Notes: generated from the sequence alone by a model not told the origin. A DNA stretch of 47,825 nt from Collinsella sp. (GCA_019424965.1 JAHYYL010000015.1:1-47825); one strand, 5' to 3'; positions 22,981 through 31,178 are shown, numbered from the stretch's first letter. Program-made: numbers and translations.

Positions 22981-23859
22981 ATGCTTTCAGACACCACCGC
23001 ACCTGCAGAGGGGCTTCAGGACAAACTCGCAGCGCTCGAGCAGCTGCTTTTGGCATACGGACGCGTCGCCATCGGCTTTTCCGGTGGCGTCGACAGCAGC
23101 TTTTTGGCCGCGGTCTGCGCCCGCATCATGCCCGCCAGCACGCTTCTCGTTCACCTCACCACGCCGCTCATCGGCACGCCCGAGCAGGCTTCGTTTGAGC
23201 GGTCCGTTGACGGGCAGGCCAATGAAGGGCCGCATTTTAAGCTCCCCGTGCTCAATCTTTCGGTCGATCAGCTGCGGCTCCCCCAAGTAGCCTGCAACGA
23301 TGCCGACCGCTGCTACCACTGCAAGCGCGCCGGCTTTACCGCCATCGTCAACCACGCCAGGTCGCTGGGTTTTCCCACCGTCATCGACGGCAGCAACGCA
23401 AGCGACCGCGGCGACTACCGCCCCGGCATGCGCGCCGCCCAGGAGCTCGGCGTGCGCTCGCCCCTCATGGAGGTCGGCTTTACCAAGGACGAAGAGCGCG
23501 AGCTGCTGCGCGCCTGGGGCTATCCCGTTTGGAACCTGCCGGCAGGAGCCTGCCTGGCCACGCGTGTCCCCACGGGCGAGGAGCTCACGCGCGAGAAGGT
23601 CGATGTAATCCGCGCCTGTGAGGACTACCTGCACGACCTTGGCCTGGACCAGGTCCGCGCACGCCTCGTCGGCGGCTGCATGCATATCGAGGCCGCGCCG
23701 GCAGACGTCGCCAAGATCGCCGCCCTCGGCAGGACCGCGGTCAACGACGAGGGCAAGGCCCCGCTTCCCGCCGCCATCGAATCTGCCCTGCGCAACCTAG
23801 GCTGCGGCCATATCTCCCCCGAGGTCACCCCCTACATCCACGGCAACATGAACCTTTAA
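22981..23859 (+). CDS. larE: ATP-dependent sacrificial sulfur transferase LarE
   Basis: A 292-residue PP-loop protein of the LarE family, which adds sulfur to the pyridinium dicarboxylate precursor of the nickel-pincer nucleotide cofactor. The PP-loop is SGGVDSS at residues 34-40. Cys111 and Cys114 (DRCYHCKRAG) and Cys191 (GACLATRVPTGE) are all present. That arrangement resembles LarE proteins reported to use a [4Fe-4S] cluster rather than a single sacrificial cysteine; cluster binding here is inference. SD AAGGA is seven bases before the ATG. larB, larC and larA are not in the window. It sits between the two HAD genes, on the opposite strand. Confidence 0.9.
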   Translation: MLSDTTAPAEGLQDKLAALEQLLLAYGRVAIGFSGGVDSSFLAAVCARIMPASTLLVHLTTPLIGTPEQASFERSVDGQANEGPHFKLPVLNLSVDQLRLPQVACNDADRCYHCKRAGFTAIVNHARSLGFPTVIDGSNASDRGDYRPGMRAAQELGVRSPLMEVGFTKDEERELLRAWGYPVWNLPAGACLATRVPTGEELTREKVDVIRACEDYLHDLGLDQVRARLVGGCMHIEAAPADVAKIAALGRTAVNDEGKAPLPAAIESALRNLGCGHISPEVTPYIHGNMNL

Positions 23860-24008
23860 GTTACGCCGTTTTACAAACGGCGTAACCGCTCGGCGCTGCG
23901 CGGGTTCCGGGCACGGCAAACTGACGTTCAACTTCACGGGCGCGACCAAAAGGTCAGCGCCCGCTTGTTTCACGTCACCTTGCCGCACCCGGAACCCGCT
24001 CGCTCGCT
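23860..24008 (+). repeat. Structured 3' element, copy 2 (after larE)
   Basis: It begins one base after the larE stop with a 12-bp hairpin (GTTACGCCGTTT / AAACGGCGTAAC, 23860-23886). A long stem of about 28 bp follows (left from about 23898, right to about 24005), enclosing an apical hairpin CGGGCGC-GACCAAAAGGTC-A-GCGCCCG (23937-23963). The flanking motifs are TGACGTTCAACTTC and TTTCACGTCACCTTG. The arm sequence (GCGGGTTCCGGG / CCCGGAACCCGC) differs from copy 1, yet pairs as well. Confidence 0.88.
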
Positions 24009-24043
24009 TATGCTCAACCTGGGCTACATAAATTGTCGCCAAC

Positions 24044-24092
24044 CTACCAAAAGAGAACAGGTTTATTTTGGCAGGTTTTATCTGGGAAAACG
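24044..24092 (+). repeat. Short dispersed repeat, copy B
   Basis: ACAGGTTTATTTTGGCAGGT then TTTATCTGGGAAAACGC, immediately beside the terminator of HAD copy 2. Confidence 0.75.
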
Positions 24093-24133
24093 CAAGCGGG
24101 GCCACGCCGAAGCCACCGCCATCGGCTTCGGCG
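24093..24133 (-). terminator. Probable terminator of HAD copy 2
   Basis: CGCCGAAGCC (24105-24114) pairs with GGCTTCGGCG (24124-24133). On the minus strand it is followed by GC-rich sequence and then GCGTTTTCCC inside the short repeat, so the T-tail is weak and displaced. Confidence 0.5.
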
Positions 24134-24140
24134 CACACCT

Positions 24141-24791
24141 TTAGCTCACGGCCTTGACCGCTGCCGGCAGATCAAACAGCGTATCGAGCACGGCTTCGCA
24201 GCCGTCCGCCACGTCCTGCGGCAGCGGCAAGATATCGGGCACGGCAAAGACATGGCAGCCGGCCGCGATGCCAGAGACGCAGCCGTTGCGTGAGTCCTCG
24301 ACCACGGCACATTCCTCGGGAGCAAAGCCCGCGCGCTCGCAGGCGAGCAGGTAGATCTCGGGATCGGGCTTGCCGTTCAGGGTATCCTCGTTGCAGGTCA
24401 CCGTTTCAAACTTGTCAAAGAGGCCGACCGTCTTGAGGTTGCGCTCGGCCGCAACGCGGCGCGACGACGTCGCAAGACCCACGTGATAGCCCGCAGCCAG
24501 CAGCTCGTCCAGGCACTCGGCAGCGCCGGCCTTAAGCTCCAGATCGGTCTTGACCATCTCGTCGAGAGCATCCCTGTAGTGGGCTTCGACCGTCTCGACG
24601 ATTTCGCGGCTGCCGTAATGCTCCTCAAGGATGTCCCTGACATCAGGCATCGAGCGACCGATAAACTGATGGACCAGCGCATCATCAATCGCAATCCCCA
24701 GCTCGGCAGCGCCCACCTTCCATGCCCTCATGTCCAAACGCTCGGTATCGACCAGCGTTCCGTCCATGTCAAAAATGACAGCCTTGATCAT
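24141..24791 (-). CDS. HAD-superfamily phosphatase, copy 2
   Basis: A 216-residue paralogue of the protein at 22157, with the same catalytic motifs (FDMDGTLVDTE, LATSSR, KPDPE, VVEDSRNG). The C-terminal 100 residues are almost identical, while the cap differs (SREIVETVEAHYRDALDEM against SSETAEAIYRRHKEIRDEM). This is consistent with a recent duplication followed by divergence of substrate choice. The start at 24791 is behind AAGGGGA. larE and structured element copy 2 lie between the two copies. The substrate is unknown. Confidence 0.92.
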   Translation of the reverse strand: MIKAVIFDMDGTLVDTERLDMRAWKVGAAELGIAIDDALVHQFIGRSMPDVRDILEEHYGSREIVETVEAHYRDALDEMVKTDLELKAGAAECLDELLAAGYHVGLATSSRRVAAERNLKTVGLFDKFETVTCNEDTLNGKPDPEIYLLACERAGFAPEECAVVEDSRNGCVSGIAAGCHVFAVPDILPLPQDVADGCEAVLDTLFDLPAAVKAVS

Positions 24792-24840
24792 ATCGGTCCC
24801 CTTCGCCGGCTTGTATTGCCGCCACTCTACCGCACTTTCC

Positions 24841-24866
24841 AACTTGTATATGACGTATATATCATA
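24841..24866 (-). promoter_or_regulatory. Conserved AT-rich palindrome upstream of HAD copy 2
   Basis: AACTTGTATATGACGTATAT, matching the 22863 site at all but one of 20 positions. The flanks have diverged more than the site, suggesting a functional element. Confidence 0.5.
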
Positions 24867-24876
24867 TCGCGCCAAC

Positions 24877-24926
24877 CCGCTGAAAAGGGACAGGTTTATT
24901 TTGGCAGGCTTTATCTGGGGAAACGC
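24877..24926 (+). repeat. Short dispersed repeat, copy C
   Basis: AAAGGGACAGGTTTATTTTG then GCAGGCTTTATCTGGGGAAACGC, directly upstream of the hairpin at 24932. Confidence 0.75.
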
Positions 24927-24931
24927 AGACA

Positions 24932-24966
24932 GGGCCGCGACGTCTATAGCGTCGCGGCCCTTTTCC
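24932..24966. terminator. Strong hairpin after the PTS operon
   Basis: GGGCCGCGACG (24932-24942) and CGTCGCGGCCC (24950-24960) form a perfect 11-bp stem with loop TCTATAG. The T-run (TTTTCC) is on the plus-strand side, so it would stop rightward transcripts best. It also lies 44 bases beyond the leftward EIIA stop and may end the operon. Confidence 0.7.
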
Positions 24967-25003
24967 TTGGAGAAGGATCGATTAATGGAACGGAGAGCCC
25001 GTT

Positions 25004-25456
25004 CTAGCCCTCGAGCCCGGCGTTGATGAGCTCGGCAATCTCGACAGGATCGGTGCTTTCGCGCACCTTGTCACGGAAGCCGGCATCCATCAGCATCACG
25101 GCAGCCTTGGAGAGCAGACGCAGGTGCGTGGTTCCCGCTTCGCCGGCGGGCACGTACAGCGCGAGCGCCACATCGACGGGCACGCCATCAAAGCTCGGCC
25201 ACTCAACAGGCTCGGACAGCTTGAGCACGGCCACGCCCGGCGTATGGATCGCATCGCTCTTGGCATGCGGAACGGCAAAACCGGCGACGAGGCCAGTCTC
25301 GGCCTCGTTTTCGCGAGCAATAAAAGCCGCCTCTACAGCAGACGCGTCATCGGCAAAACCAAGCTCAACAGCCTGCTCGGACAGATAATGCAGCGCGTCC
25401 TCGCGCGAGGCGGCGGCGTAGCCAATCGTCACTTGGTTGGCAGATACAAACCCCAT
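25004..25456 (-). CDS. PTS fructose-type EIIA component
   Basis: A 150-residue EIIA of the fructose/mannitol family that passes phosphate from HPr to EIIB. The phosphorylated histidine is His64 in VAGFAVPHAKSDAI. The domain runs the full length. It is the last gene of the operon, 12 bases after the transketolase C subunit, and would serve the EIIBC encoded at 29623-31095. GGAAGG lies six bases before the ATG. Having EIIA apart from EIIBC at the two ends of the operon is unusual but does not impair function. Confidence 0.93.
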   Translation of the reverse strand: MGFVSANQVTIGYAAASREDALHYLSEQAVELGFADDASAVEAAFIARENEAETGLVAGFAVPHAKSDAIHTPGVAVLKLSEPVEWPSFDGVPVDVALALYVPAGEAGTTHLRLLSKAAVMLMDAGFRDKVRESTDPVEIAELINAGLEG

Positions 25457-25468
25457 GGAAAGCCTTCC

Positions 25469-26407
25469 TTACAACACGGACCTGACCGCAGCTTCGATGC
25501 CGTCGGCGTCCAAACCGTACCTATGCAGCAAATCGACCGCAGGGCCGGACTCGCCGTACACATCGCGCACGCCGACGCGACGCATCGGCACTGGATGCTG
25601 CTCCGCGAGCACCGAGGCAACGGCCTCGCCAAGACCACCGATAATCGAATGCTCCTCGGCGGTGACCACGCGACCGGTCTTCTTGGCGCTGGCAACCACC
25701 AAACGCTCATCGAGCGGTTTGATCGTATGCATGTTGATGACCTCAGCATCGATGCCGTCGGCGGCGAGCGCTTCGGCAGCAGCAAGTGCCTCGGCGACCA
25801 TGAGACCGCATGCGATGATGGTTACATCGGACCCCTCGCGCACGACCACGCCGCGGCCGATCTTGAACTCGTAGTCCTCGTGATCGTTGATGACCGGTGT
25901 TGCCAGACGGCCGAAGCGCATGTAGACCGGCCCCTCAAACTCATAGGCGGCGCGCACACAGGCGCGGGCCTCGACATCGTCGGCGGGAACGACCACCGTC
26001 ATACCCGGAATCGTACGCATGAGTGCGATATCCTCGCAGCACTGGTGCGTGGCGCCGTCCTCGCCCACCGAAATGCCGGCATGGGTGGCGCCAATCTTGA
26101 CGTTGAGGTGCGGGTAGCCAATGGAATTGCGGACCTGCTCGTAGGCGCGACCGGCGGCAAACATCGCAAAGGTGCTCGCAAAAGCAACGCGGCCCGTGGT
26201 CGCGATGCCGGCGGCAAGACCCATCAGGTTGCTCTCGGCGATGCCGGCATCGTAAAAGCGCTCAGGATGGGCAGCCTTAAACTTACCCGTCTGCGTAGCG
26301 GCAGCCAGGTCGGCATCGAGCACTACAAAGTCATCATGCTCATTGCCCAGCTCGACGAGCGCCTCGCCGTAGCTTACGCGCGTGGCGACTTTTTTGACCT
26401 CTGCCAT
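25469..26407 (-). CDS. Transketolase, C-terminal subunit
   Basis: A 312-residue polypeptide equal to the pyrimidine-binding and C-terminal domains of transketolase. Its features are VLDADLAAATQTGKF, the catalytic-Glu region ERFYDAGIAESNLMGLAAGIA, FAMFAAGRAYEQVRNSIGYP and GATHAGISVGEDGATHQ, with the C-terminal fold VVTAEEHSIIGGLGEAVAS. It needs the N-terminal subunit encoded just upstream for thiamine diphosphate binding. Its ATG overlaps the upstream stop (TAATG, one base shared), giving equimolar translation. Together they transfer two-carbon units between ketose and aldose phosphates. Confidence 0.95.
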   Translation of the reverse strand: MAEVKKVATRVSYGEALVELGNEHDDFVVLDADLAAATQTGKFKAAHPERFYDAGIAESNLMGLAAGIATTGRVAFASTFAMFAAGRAYEQVRNSIGYPHLNVKIGATHAGISVGEDGATHQCCEDIALMRTIPGMTVVVPADDVEARACVRAAYEFEGPVYMRFGRLATPVINDHEDYEFKIGRGVVVREGSDVTIIACGLMVAEALAAAEALAADGIDAEVINMHTIKPLDERLVVASAKKTGRVVTAEEHSIIGGLGEAVASVLAEQHPVPMRRVGVRDVYGESGPAVDLLHRYGLDADGIEAAVRSVL

Positions 26408-27237
26408 TAGAGCTCCTCTCCTGCTGCCGCGAGCTCGGCCATGGCCTGCTCAAACTGCTCGTCATTGGGCGCCTTGCCGTGCCAGCCAACCTGGTTCTCC
26501 ATAAAGGAGACGCCTTTGCCCTTCACCGTCTCGGCGATGATAGCGACGGGCGCGCCGGTCACCTCGCGAGCCTCGGCGAAAGCCGCCTCAATCTGCGCCA
26601 TGTCGTTACCGTCGGCGAGCTCGATCACATGCCACTTAAAGGCGCGGAACTTGTCAGCGAGCGGCATGGCCGAGTTGACCTCATCGATCGTGCCGTCAAT
26701 CTGCAAGCCGTTGTGGTCGACGACGGCAACAAGATTGTCGAGCGCATGGTTGCCGGCGAACATTGCCGCCTCCCACACCTGGCCTTCCTCGCACTCACCG
26801 TCGCCCAACAGCGTGTAGACGCGGTAGCTGTCACCCCAGTGCTTTGCGGCGAGTGCCATTCCAACCGCGGCAGAGATACCCTGACCGAGCGATCCGGTGG
26901 ACATATCAACACCCGGGGTGTCGTTCATGTTGGGATGGCCCTGCAGTCGGCTGCCAATATGGCGGAGCGTCTCGAGCTCTTCGACGGGAAAATAGCCGCG
27001 ATTTGCCAACACCGAATACAGGCCCGGCGCCGCGTGACCCTTGGAGAGCACAAAGCGGTCTCGATCGGCCTTGTGAGGGTCGGCAGGATCGATATTCATT
27101 TCCTCAAAGTACAGATACGTCATGATGTCGGCAGCACCGAGCGATCCACCCGGATGTCCCGACTTGGCCGCGTGCACCGCAGTCACGACACCCTTCCTGA
27201 CCTCATTGGCGACCTTCGCCAGCTCCTGGTTGGTCAT
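26407..27237 (-). CDS. Transketolase, N-terminal subunit
   Basis: A 276-residue polypeptide holding the ThDP-diphosphate-binding domain: KSGHPGGSLGAADIMTYLYF, RDRFVLSKGHAAPGLY and the GDGECEEGQVWEAAMFAGNH...N ThDP motif (GDG-N). The start at 27237 follows GAGAGG; a frame to 27297 lacks a ribosome site. Split transketolases of this kind are common in Gram-positive and archaeal genomes, often in sugar-catabolic operons, alongside a housekeeping enzyme elsewhere. Confidence 0.95.
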   Translation of the reverse strand: MTNQELAKVANEVRKGVVTAVHAAKSGHPGGSLGAADIMTYLYFEEMNIDPADPHKADRDRFVLSKGHAAPGLYSVLANRGYFPVEELETLRHIGSRLQGHPNMNDTPGVDMSTGSLGQGISAAVGMALAAKHWGDSYRVYTLLGDGECEEGQVWEAAMFAGNHALDNLVAVVDHNGLQIDGTIDEVNSAMPLADKFRAFKWHVIELADGNDMAQIEAAFAEAREVTGAPVAIIAETVKGKGVSFMENQVGWHGKAPNDEQFEQAMAELAAAGEEL

Positions 27238-27300
27238 ACGAATTCCTCTCTTGAGAACAACCCCGGCACCGGATGACGCGATGCCGGGGCAATCCACTCG

Positions 27301-27984
27301 TTAAGCCTGAGCGACGACCTTCTGCCAGTCAGCCTCAAAAGAGGCGAGGCCCTGGTCGGTCAGCGGGTGATGCAGGCACTTCTTGAGAGCGGCCATGGGG
27401 ACGGTCGCGATATCGGCACCGAGCAGCGCCGCCTGGGTCACGTGATTGGGCGTGCGGACCGAAGCGGTGATGATCTCGACGGTGTCGTCGACGTTCTTGC
27501 CAGTCCAGTCATAGTTCTTGATGCAGGTCACAACGTTGTCGAGCTGCGAGATACCGTCCTCGGCGATGTCGTCGAAGCGTCCCACAAACGGGCTGATGTA
27601 GCGGGCGCCGGCGTTGGCGGCCATGAGAGCCTGCGTCGGCGAGAAGACAAGCGTCATGTTGACGCGCACGCCTGCATCGGCCAGGGCGCGGCAGGCGGCG
27701 AGGCCGGCCTCGCACACGGGAAGCTTAACCACGATGTTGGGAGCCAGAGCGGCAAGGCGCTTGCCCTCCTCGATCATGCCCTCGGCAGTGGTCGCGGTGG
27801 ACTCGGCGGACACGGGCAGGCCCTCGCAAAGCTCGGCGATCTTGAGCATGTGGGGTTCAAAGTCTGCAAGCTTGCCGCCGGTCTTGGCGTACAGGGACGG
27901 ATTGGTGGTTACGCCGGCAAGGCAGCCCCAGCTCTTGGCCTCGGCGATCTCGTCAAGGTTGGCGGTATCGATAAAGAACTTCAT
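27301..27984 (-). CDS. Transaldolase (TalC/MipB type)
   Basis: A 227-residue member of the small transaldolase/fructose-6-phosphate aldolase family. The Schiff-base lysine is in NIVVKLPV (near residue 85). The active-site neighbour reads SPFVGR. The Phe there is typical of true transaldolases, where E. coli FsaA has Tyr, so dihydroxyacetone transfer is favoured over F6P cleavage (inference from family knowledge). AAGGAG is eight bases before the ATG; a frame start at 28047 is not supported. It lies between transketolase and the aldolase-like gene and completes the non-oxidative pentose phosphate steps. Confidence 0.93.
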   Translation of the reverse strand: MKFFIDTANLDEIAEAKSWGCLAGVTTNPSLYAKTGGKLADFEPHMLKIAELCEGLPVSAESTATTAEGMIEEGKRLAALAPNIVVKLPVCEAGLAACRALADAGVRVNMTLVFSPTQALMAANAGARYISPFVGRFDDIAEDGISQLDNVVTCIKNYDWTGKNVDDTVEIITASVRTPNHVTQAALLGADIATVPMAALKKCLHHPLTDQGLASFEADWQKVVAQA

Positions 27985-28050
27985 GGTGCAAACTCCTTCA
28001 AATGAATTGCTAGTAATCCTAAGGGCAGCGGCCCGATCGTCGGTCAATCC

Positions 28051-28201
28051 AACGTCAGCGAGCGGGCAGCTGCCGTGGCAAGGTGGTGCGAAAGAGGAGC
28101 GAAGCGTACTTTGGTACGCGAGCGACGGCTTGAGCGCCAGATTGCCCGGCAGATGCCCGCGCAGCGTCGACCGGTCCGGCGTTTGTCAAAACGCCGGAAC
28201 T
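28051..28201 (-). repeat. Structured 3' element, copy 3 (between gatZ-like and transaldolase)
   Basis: On the minus strand it begins three bases after the gatZ-like stop with hairpin TCCGGCGTTT / AAACGCCGGA (28175-28198). Then comes GACGCTGCGCGGGC, a long imperfect stem (28058-28081 with about 28142-28165), and an apical hairpin GCGTACCAAAGTACGC (near 28102-28119). The flanking motifs are GCGCTCAAGCCGTCGCT and CTCCTCTTTCGCACCACCTTG-like sequence, matching copies 1, 2 and 4. It lies within an operon. Confidence 0.82.
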
Positions 28202-28203
28202 AC

Positions 28204-29478
28204 TTAGTCCTCGAGAGCCCTCTCGATGCGGCTCGTGACGCCCTTGAGGTTAAGACCGACGACGTACTGCTTGATCGGGCGCTTGATGTGCTCGATCACA
28301 AAGCGCTTGCCGTCGATGTCTTGGGCAGCGAGGTTGCGATAGAGCTTCTCGACCTGCTCCTTGACCTCGGGATCGTTGAACGCGTAGTGGCCGGAGACAT
28401 CCAGAATCTTCAGGCTGAGCTCGTCGTCGGCCAGAATGTCGTCAACCTGCAGGTTGACATCGTCGCCAGTCATCCACTTGCGCCAACGCTCGGTCTTGAT
28501 AGCCTTGACCAGCAGCGTGTGATACAGGTCGGAGGGGTCGTCGCACAGGCCGTTGTCGACCAGAATCTGCTCGGTAGCGCAGAGCTTGAGGTAGGCGCGG
28601 GTCTCCTCGGTGCCGTACTGAGGGGCGACATTGGAGGCCGCCACGTGAGCCGGGATGTGCTCGAGCAGCGTTGCGTCATCCAGATAGTCGGCGTTGTGCT
28701 CCTTCAGGCCCACGCCGTAGCGCTTTGCCATGTCGGCGAGCTCGCGGGCGTTCTTAAAGTTGTAATGGCCAACCTGTTCGGTCCAACGGGTAAGCGTGCC
28801 GGTCTGGCCGACGATAAAGGTGGGCATGGGGCAGCCGCGCTTCTCGAGCTCGGGCTGCAGCTGAGAAATGAACTCCTCGTACTTATCGGTAGAGGTTAAG
28901 CCGCCATTGGTCTCCTCGGTACCGACCTCATAGGCGACCTCGGGAAGGTTATGCTCGCGACGGTACTGCTCAAGGTAGTCGATAAGATCAATCGTGCGGC
29001 GAAGCACCACGTCGAGCGGAATAACCTTGCCGATCTGATAGGGGTCCTTGGTGGGGTCGACCATCAGCAGGTCAAAGCCTGCCTCCATGTCGGCGACAAA
29101 GGACTTGCGGGCGAGCTCCATGGCCTCGTCCTCGGGCAGGTGGGCGTTACGCTCCTCATCGCGCTGCCACGGACCGCCGTGATCGCGGCACAGGTAGTAC
29201 GGACCGGTGTAGCCCACCTCGTCGGCAACCTTCTTGATGTCGGCGGCAAAGCGCGTCTGGTCCCAACCGTTGACGTAACCGGCGCCCATCTCGTCCATAT
29301 CGACCTGGTTGCGGCTAGCGATAAACATGGGCGGGAAATCCTCGTCCTTGGCAAGCTCGAACACGGCCTGAATCAGATTGGGGCTCATGGGGCCAATGCC
29401 GACCATGGTTGCATGATCGCCGCTGTCCTGCAGCTTGAGCATGCCCTGAACGGCCTGGCGGATGGTGAGGTTGGACAT
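28204..29478 (-). CDS. Tagatose-bisphosphate aldolase GatZ/KbaZ-like subunit
   Basis: A 424-residue protein of the GatZ/KbaZ family, called the non-catalytic or stabilising subunit of class II D-tagatose-1,6-bisphosphate aldolase. Recognisable stretches are MVGIGPMSPNLIQAVFELAK, FIASRNQVDMDEMGAGYVNGW, YLCRDHGGPWQRDEE and LMVDPTKDP. Length equals the family's usual 420-430. No GatY/KbaY catalytic partner is in the window, so the protein may be catalytic itself, or its partner may be encoded elsewhere. AAGGAG lies six bases before the ATG. It is second in the operon, 144 bases after EIIBC. Confidence 0.88.
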   Translation of the reverse strand: MSNLTIRQAVQGMLKLQDSGDHATMVGIGPMSPNLIQAVFELAKDEDFPPMFIASRNQVDMDEMGAGYVNGWDQTRFAADIKKVADEVGYTGPYYLCRDHGGPWQRDEERNAHLPEDEAMELARKSFVADMEAGFDLLMVDPTKDPYQIGKVIPLDVVLRRTIDLIDYLEQYRREHNLPEVAYEVGTEETNGGLTSTDKYEEFISQLQPELEKRGCPMPTFIVGQTGTLTRWTEQVGHYNFKNARELADMAKRYGVGLKEHNADYLDDATLLEHIPAHVAASNVAPQYGTEETRAYLKLCATEQILVDNGLCDDPSDLYHTLLVKAIKTERWRKWMTGDDVNLQVDDILADDELSLKILDVSGHYAFNDPEVKEQVEKLYRNLAAQDIDGKRFVIEHIKRPIKQYVVGLNLKGVTSRIERALED

Positions 29479-29518
29479 TTTGTTCTCCTTCTCCAGAGGA
29501 TTTTTGACAAAAGTTCCC

Positions 29519-29607
29519 TGGGACCCAGATGTGGGCCCTATCAGTGCGGATGGATTTTGTTGTGTAGGGGCGGTTGTGCGGAGTCAAATCCATCCCTCCG
29601 CACAACC
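29519..29607 (-). promoter_or_regulatory. Intercistronic hairpins between EIIBC and gatZ-like gene
   Basis: GGTTGTGCGGAG (29572-29583) pairs perfectly with CTCCGCACAACC (29596-29607), 15 bases past the EIIBC stop. A second small hairpin, GGGACCCA-N4-TGGGCCC, lies near 29519-29537. Neither has a T-tail. Such hairpins may protect the 3' end of the upstream cistron or reduce read-through. Confidence 0.5.
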
Positions 29608-29622
29608 GGAGTCCTTAAAGGT

Positions 29623-31095
29623 TTACTTGGCCTGCTTATCGAGCGTGGGCTTCATGGCAATCAGGATTGCAGCGGCGACCAAGGAGCCAATCACGATGTC
29701 CAGGCAGAACAGCGCGACGTTGTTGGTGGCCAGGGCGACAATAAAGCCACCATGCGGAACATAGCAGTCGATGCCCTGGAAGGCGGCAAGCGCCGCGCCC
29801 ACGGCAGAGCCGATGCAAATGCCGGGCAGGGTGTGGCCAAGATCCTTGACCGCGAAGGGAATAGCGCCCTCGGTAATACCGATGCAGCCCATGAACAGCG
29901 CGGAGATGCCCATCTGACGGTCAGCGTCATCGAACTTGTTCTTGGCGATGAGCGCAGCGAGGCCGCAAGCAATCGGGGGAATGGCGACGGCAACGCGGAA
30001 CATACCGTTGGGGCCGTAGATGCCGGAGGCCATGATGGCCATGGTAAAGGTCGAAGCGGTCTTGTTGATGGGGCCACCCATATCGAAAGCGGTCATAACA
30101 CCAATGACCAGGCCCAGGACGACGGCGGAGCCGCCCTGCAGGCTGCCGAGCACGCTGGTGAGCCAATCCATCACAAAGCCAAGCGGCGTGGCCAGGATAT
30201 AGATGTAAGCCATGCCCAGGACGAGCGAGGTCAGAATCGGGATGATCAGAATGGGCATGATGGTCTGGATGGTGTTGTTGACCTTCCAGGTCTTCATCCA
30301 GCGGACAAAGTAACCGCAGATGACAGCCATGATCATGGCACCCAAGAAGCCGGTCGAAACACTGTTGCCGCTCGGGGTGACGACGGCGTTGTTAACCAAG
30401 TAGCCCAGGACGAAGCCGGGGGCAAGTGCGGGCTTACCGGCCATCGAGTAGGCGATGTATGCCGCAAGCACCGGAATCATCATAGAGATGCCGGCCATGC
30501 CGATAGTGTTAAGGCTCACCATCAACGGGTTGGTGACCTCCATGCCGCTAGCACCGGCAGTACCGGATGCCAACGAGAAGGCGAGGAACACGCCACCGAT
30601 AACGACGATGGGGATAAAATAGGAAACGCCGGTATTGAATGCATTGAGCAGCGTCTTGCCAGGATCGGCAAAGATGGACTGCTTGGACGCCGGTGTCGGG
30701 GCCTGCGGGGCAGCGGAGACGGCCTTCTTCTCTGCCTTGGCCTCGGCCTTGGGCGCGTCAACGGCACCGCCCGTCGCCTTGATGATCTCGACAGCCTGGT
30801 CGATGATCTTTGCCGGATCGGCGATTACATCCGAGGTACCGACCTTCAGGAACTTGCCCTCGGCCATCTTCTGCTCAAAACGGTCCTCATTCTCGACACC
30901 CACGTCGACGGACTCGAGCACCAGGTCGGCGGAATCCACGTCTTCCTGCGTGAGCTCATTCTCGATACCCAGGCCACCCTGAGCCTCGACCTTGCACTCG
31001 ATGCCACGGGCGGCGCATTCATCTTGAATCGCCTTCTGGGCCATATACGTGTGGGCGATACCCACGGTACAGGCGGCAACGCCTACGATCTTCAT
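29623..31095 (-). CDS. PTS fructose-family EIIBC permease
   Basis: A 490-residue PTS permease. The EIIB domain (residues 1-100) carries the phosphorylated Cys9 in VAACTVGIAHTYMAQ. An Ala/Lys/Pro-rich linker of about 40 residues (APKAEAKAEKKAVSAAPQAP) leads to EIIC (about 145-490) with eight or more membrane helices and the conserved MTAFDMGGPINKTAS and GITEGAIPFAV motifs. It imports and phosphorylates a ketose or polyol. Start at 31095 behind GAGGGAAG. It is the first gene of the operon, with promoter and operator at 31179-31201. The family name suggests fructose, but the operon content fits another sugar. Confidence 0.94.
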   Translation of the reverse strand: MKIVGVAACTVGIAHTYMAQKAIQDECAARGIECKVEAQGGLGIENELTQEDVDSADLVLESVDVGVENEDRFEQKMAEGKFLKVGTSDVIADPAKIIDQAVEIIKATGGAVDAPKAEAKAEKKAVSAAPQAPTPASKQSIFADPGKTLLNAFNTGVSYFIPIVVIGGVFLAFSLASGTAGASGMEVTNPLMVSLNTIGMAGISMMIPVLAAYIAYSMAGKPALAPGFVLGYLVNNAVVTPSGNSVSTGFLGAMIMAVICGYFVRWMKTWKVNNTIQTIMPILIIPILTSLVLGMAYIYILATPLGFVMDWLTSVLGSLQGGSAVVLGLVIGVMTAFDMGGPINKTASTFTMAIMASGIYGPNGMFRVAVAIPPIACGLAALIAKNKFDDADRQMGISALFMGCIGITEGAIPFAVKDLGHTLPGICIGSAVGAALAAFQGIDCYVPHGGFIVALATNNVALFCLDIVIGSLVAAAILIAMKPTLDKQAK

Positions 31096-31178
31096 TGCTT
31101 CCCTCTTTTCATAGAGTTGCGTGCGCAAGACACCGTTTGCGGAGGCCTCCGGAGCATCCCCTGCCGTTTGGACTTGCT

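Noticed and set aside
12690..24008. CRISPR array or integron attC array
   Set aside because: Copies are single, kilobases apart and not separated by regular spacers; no cas or integrase gene is nearby.
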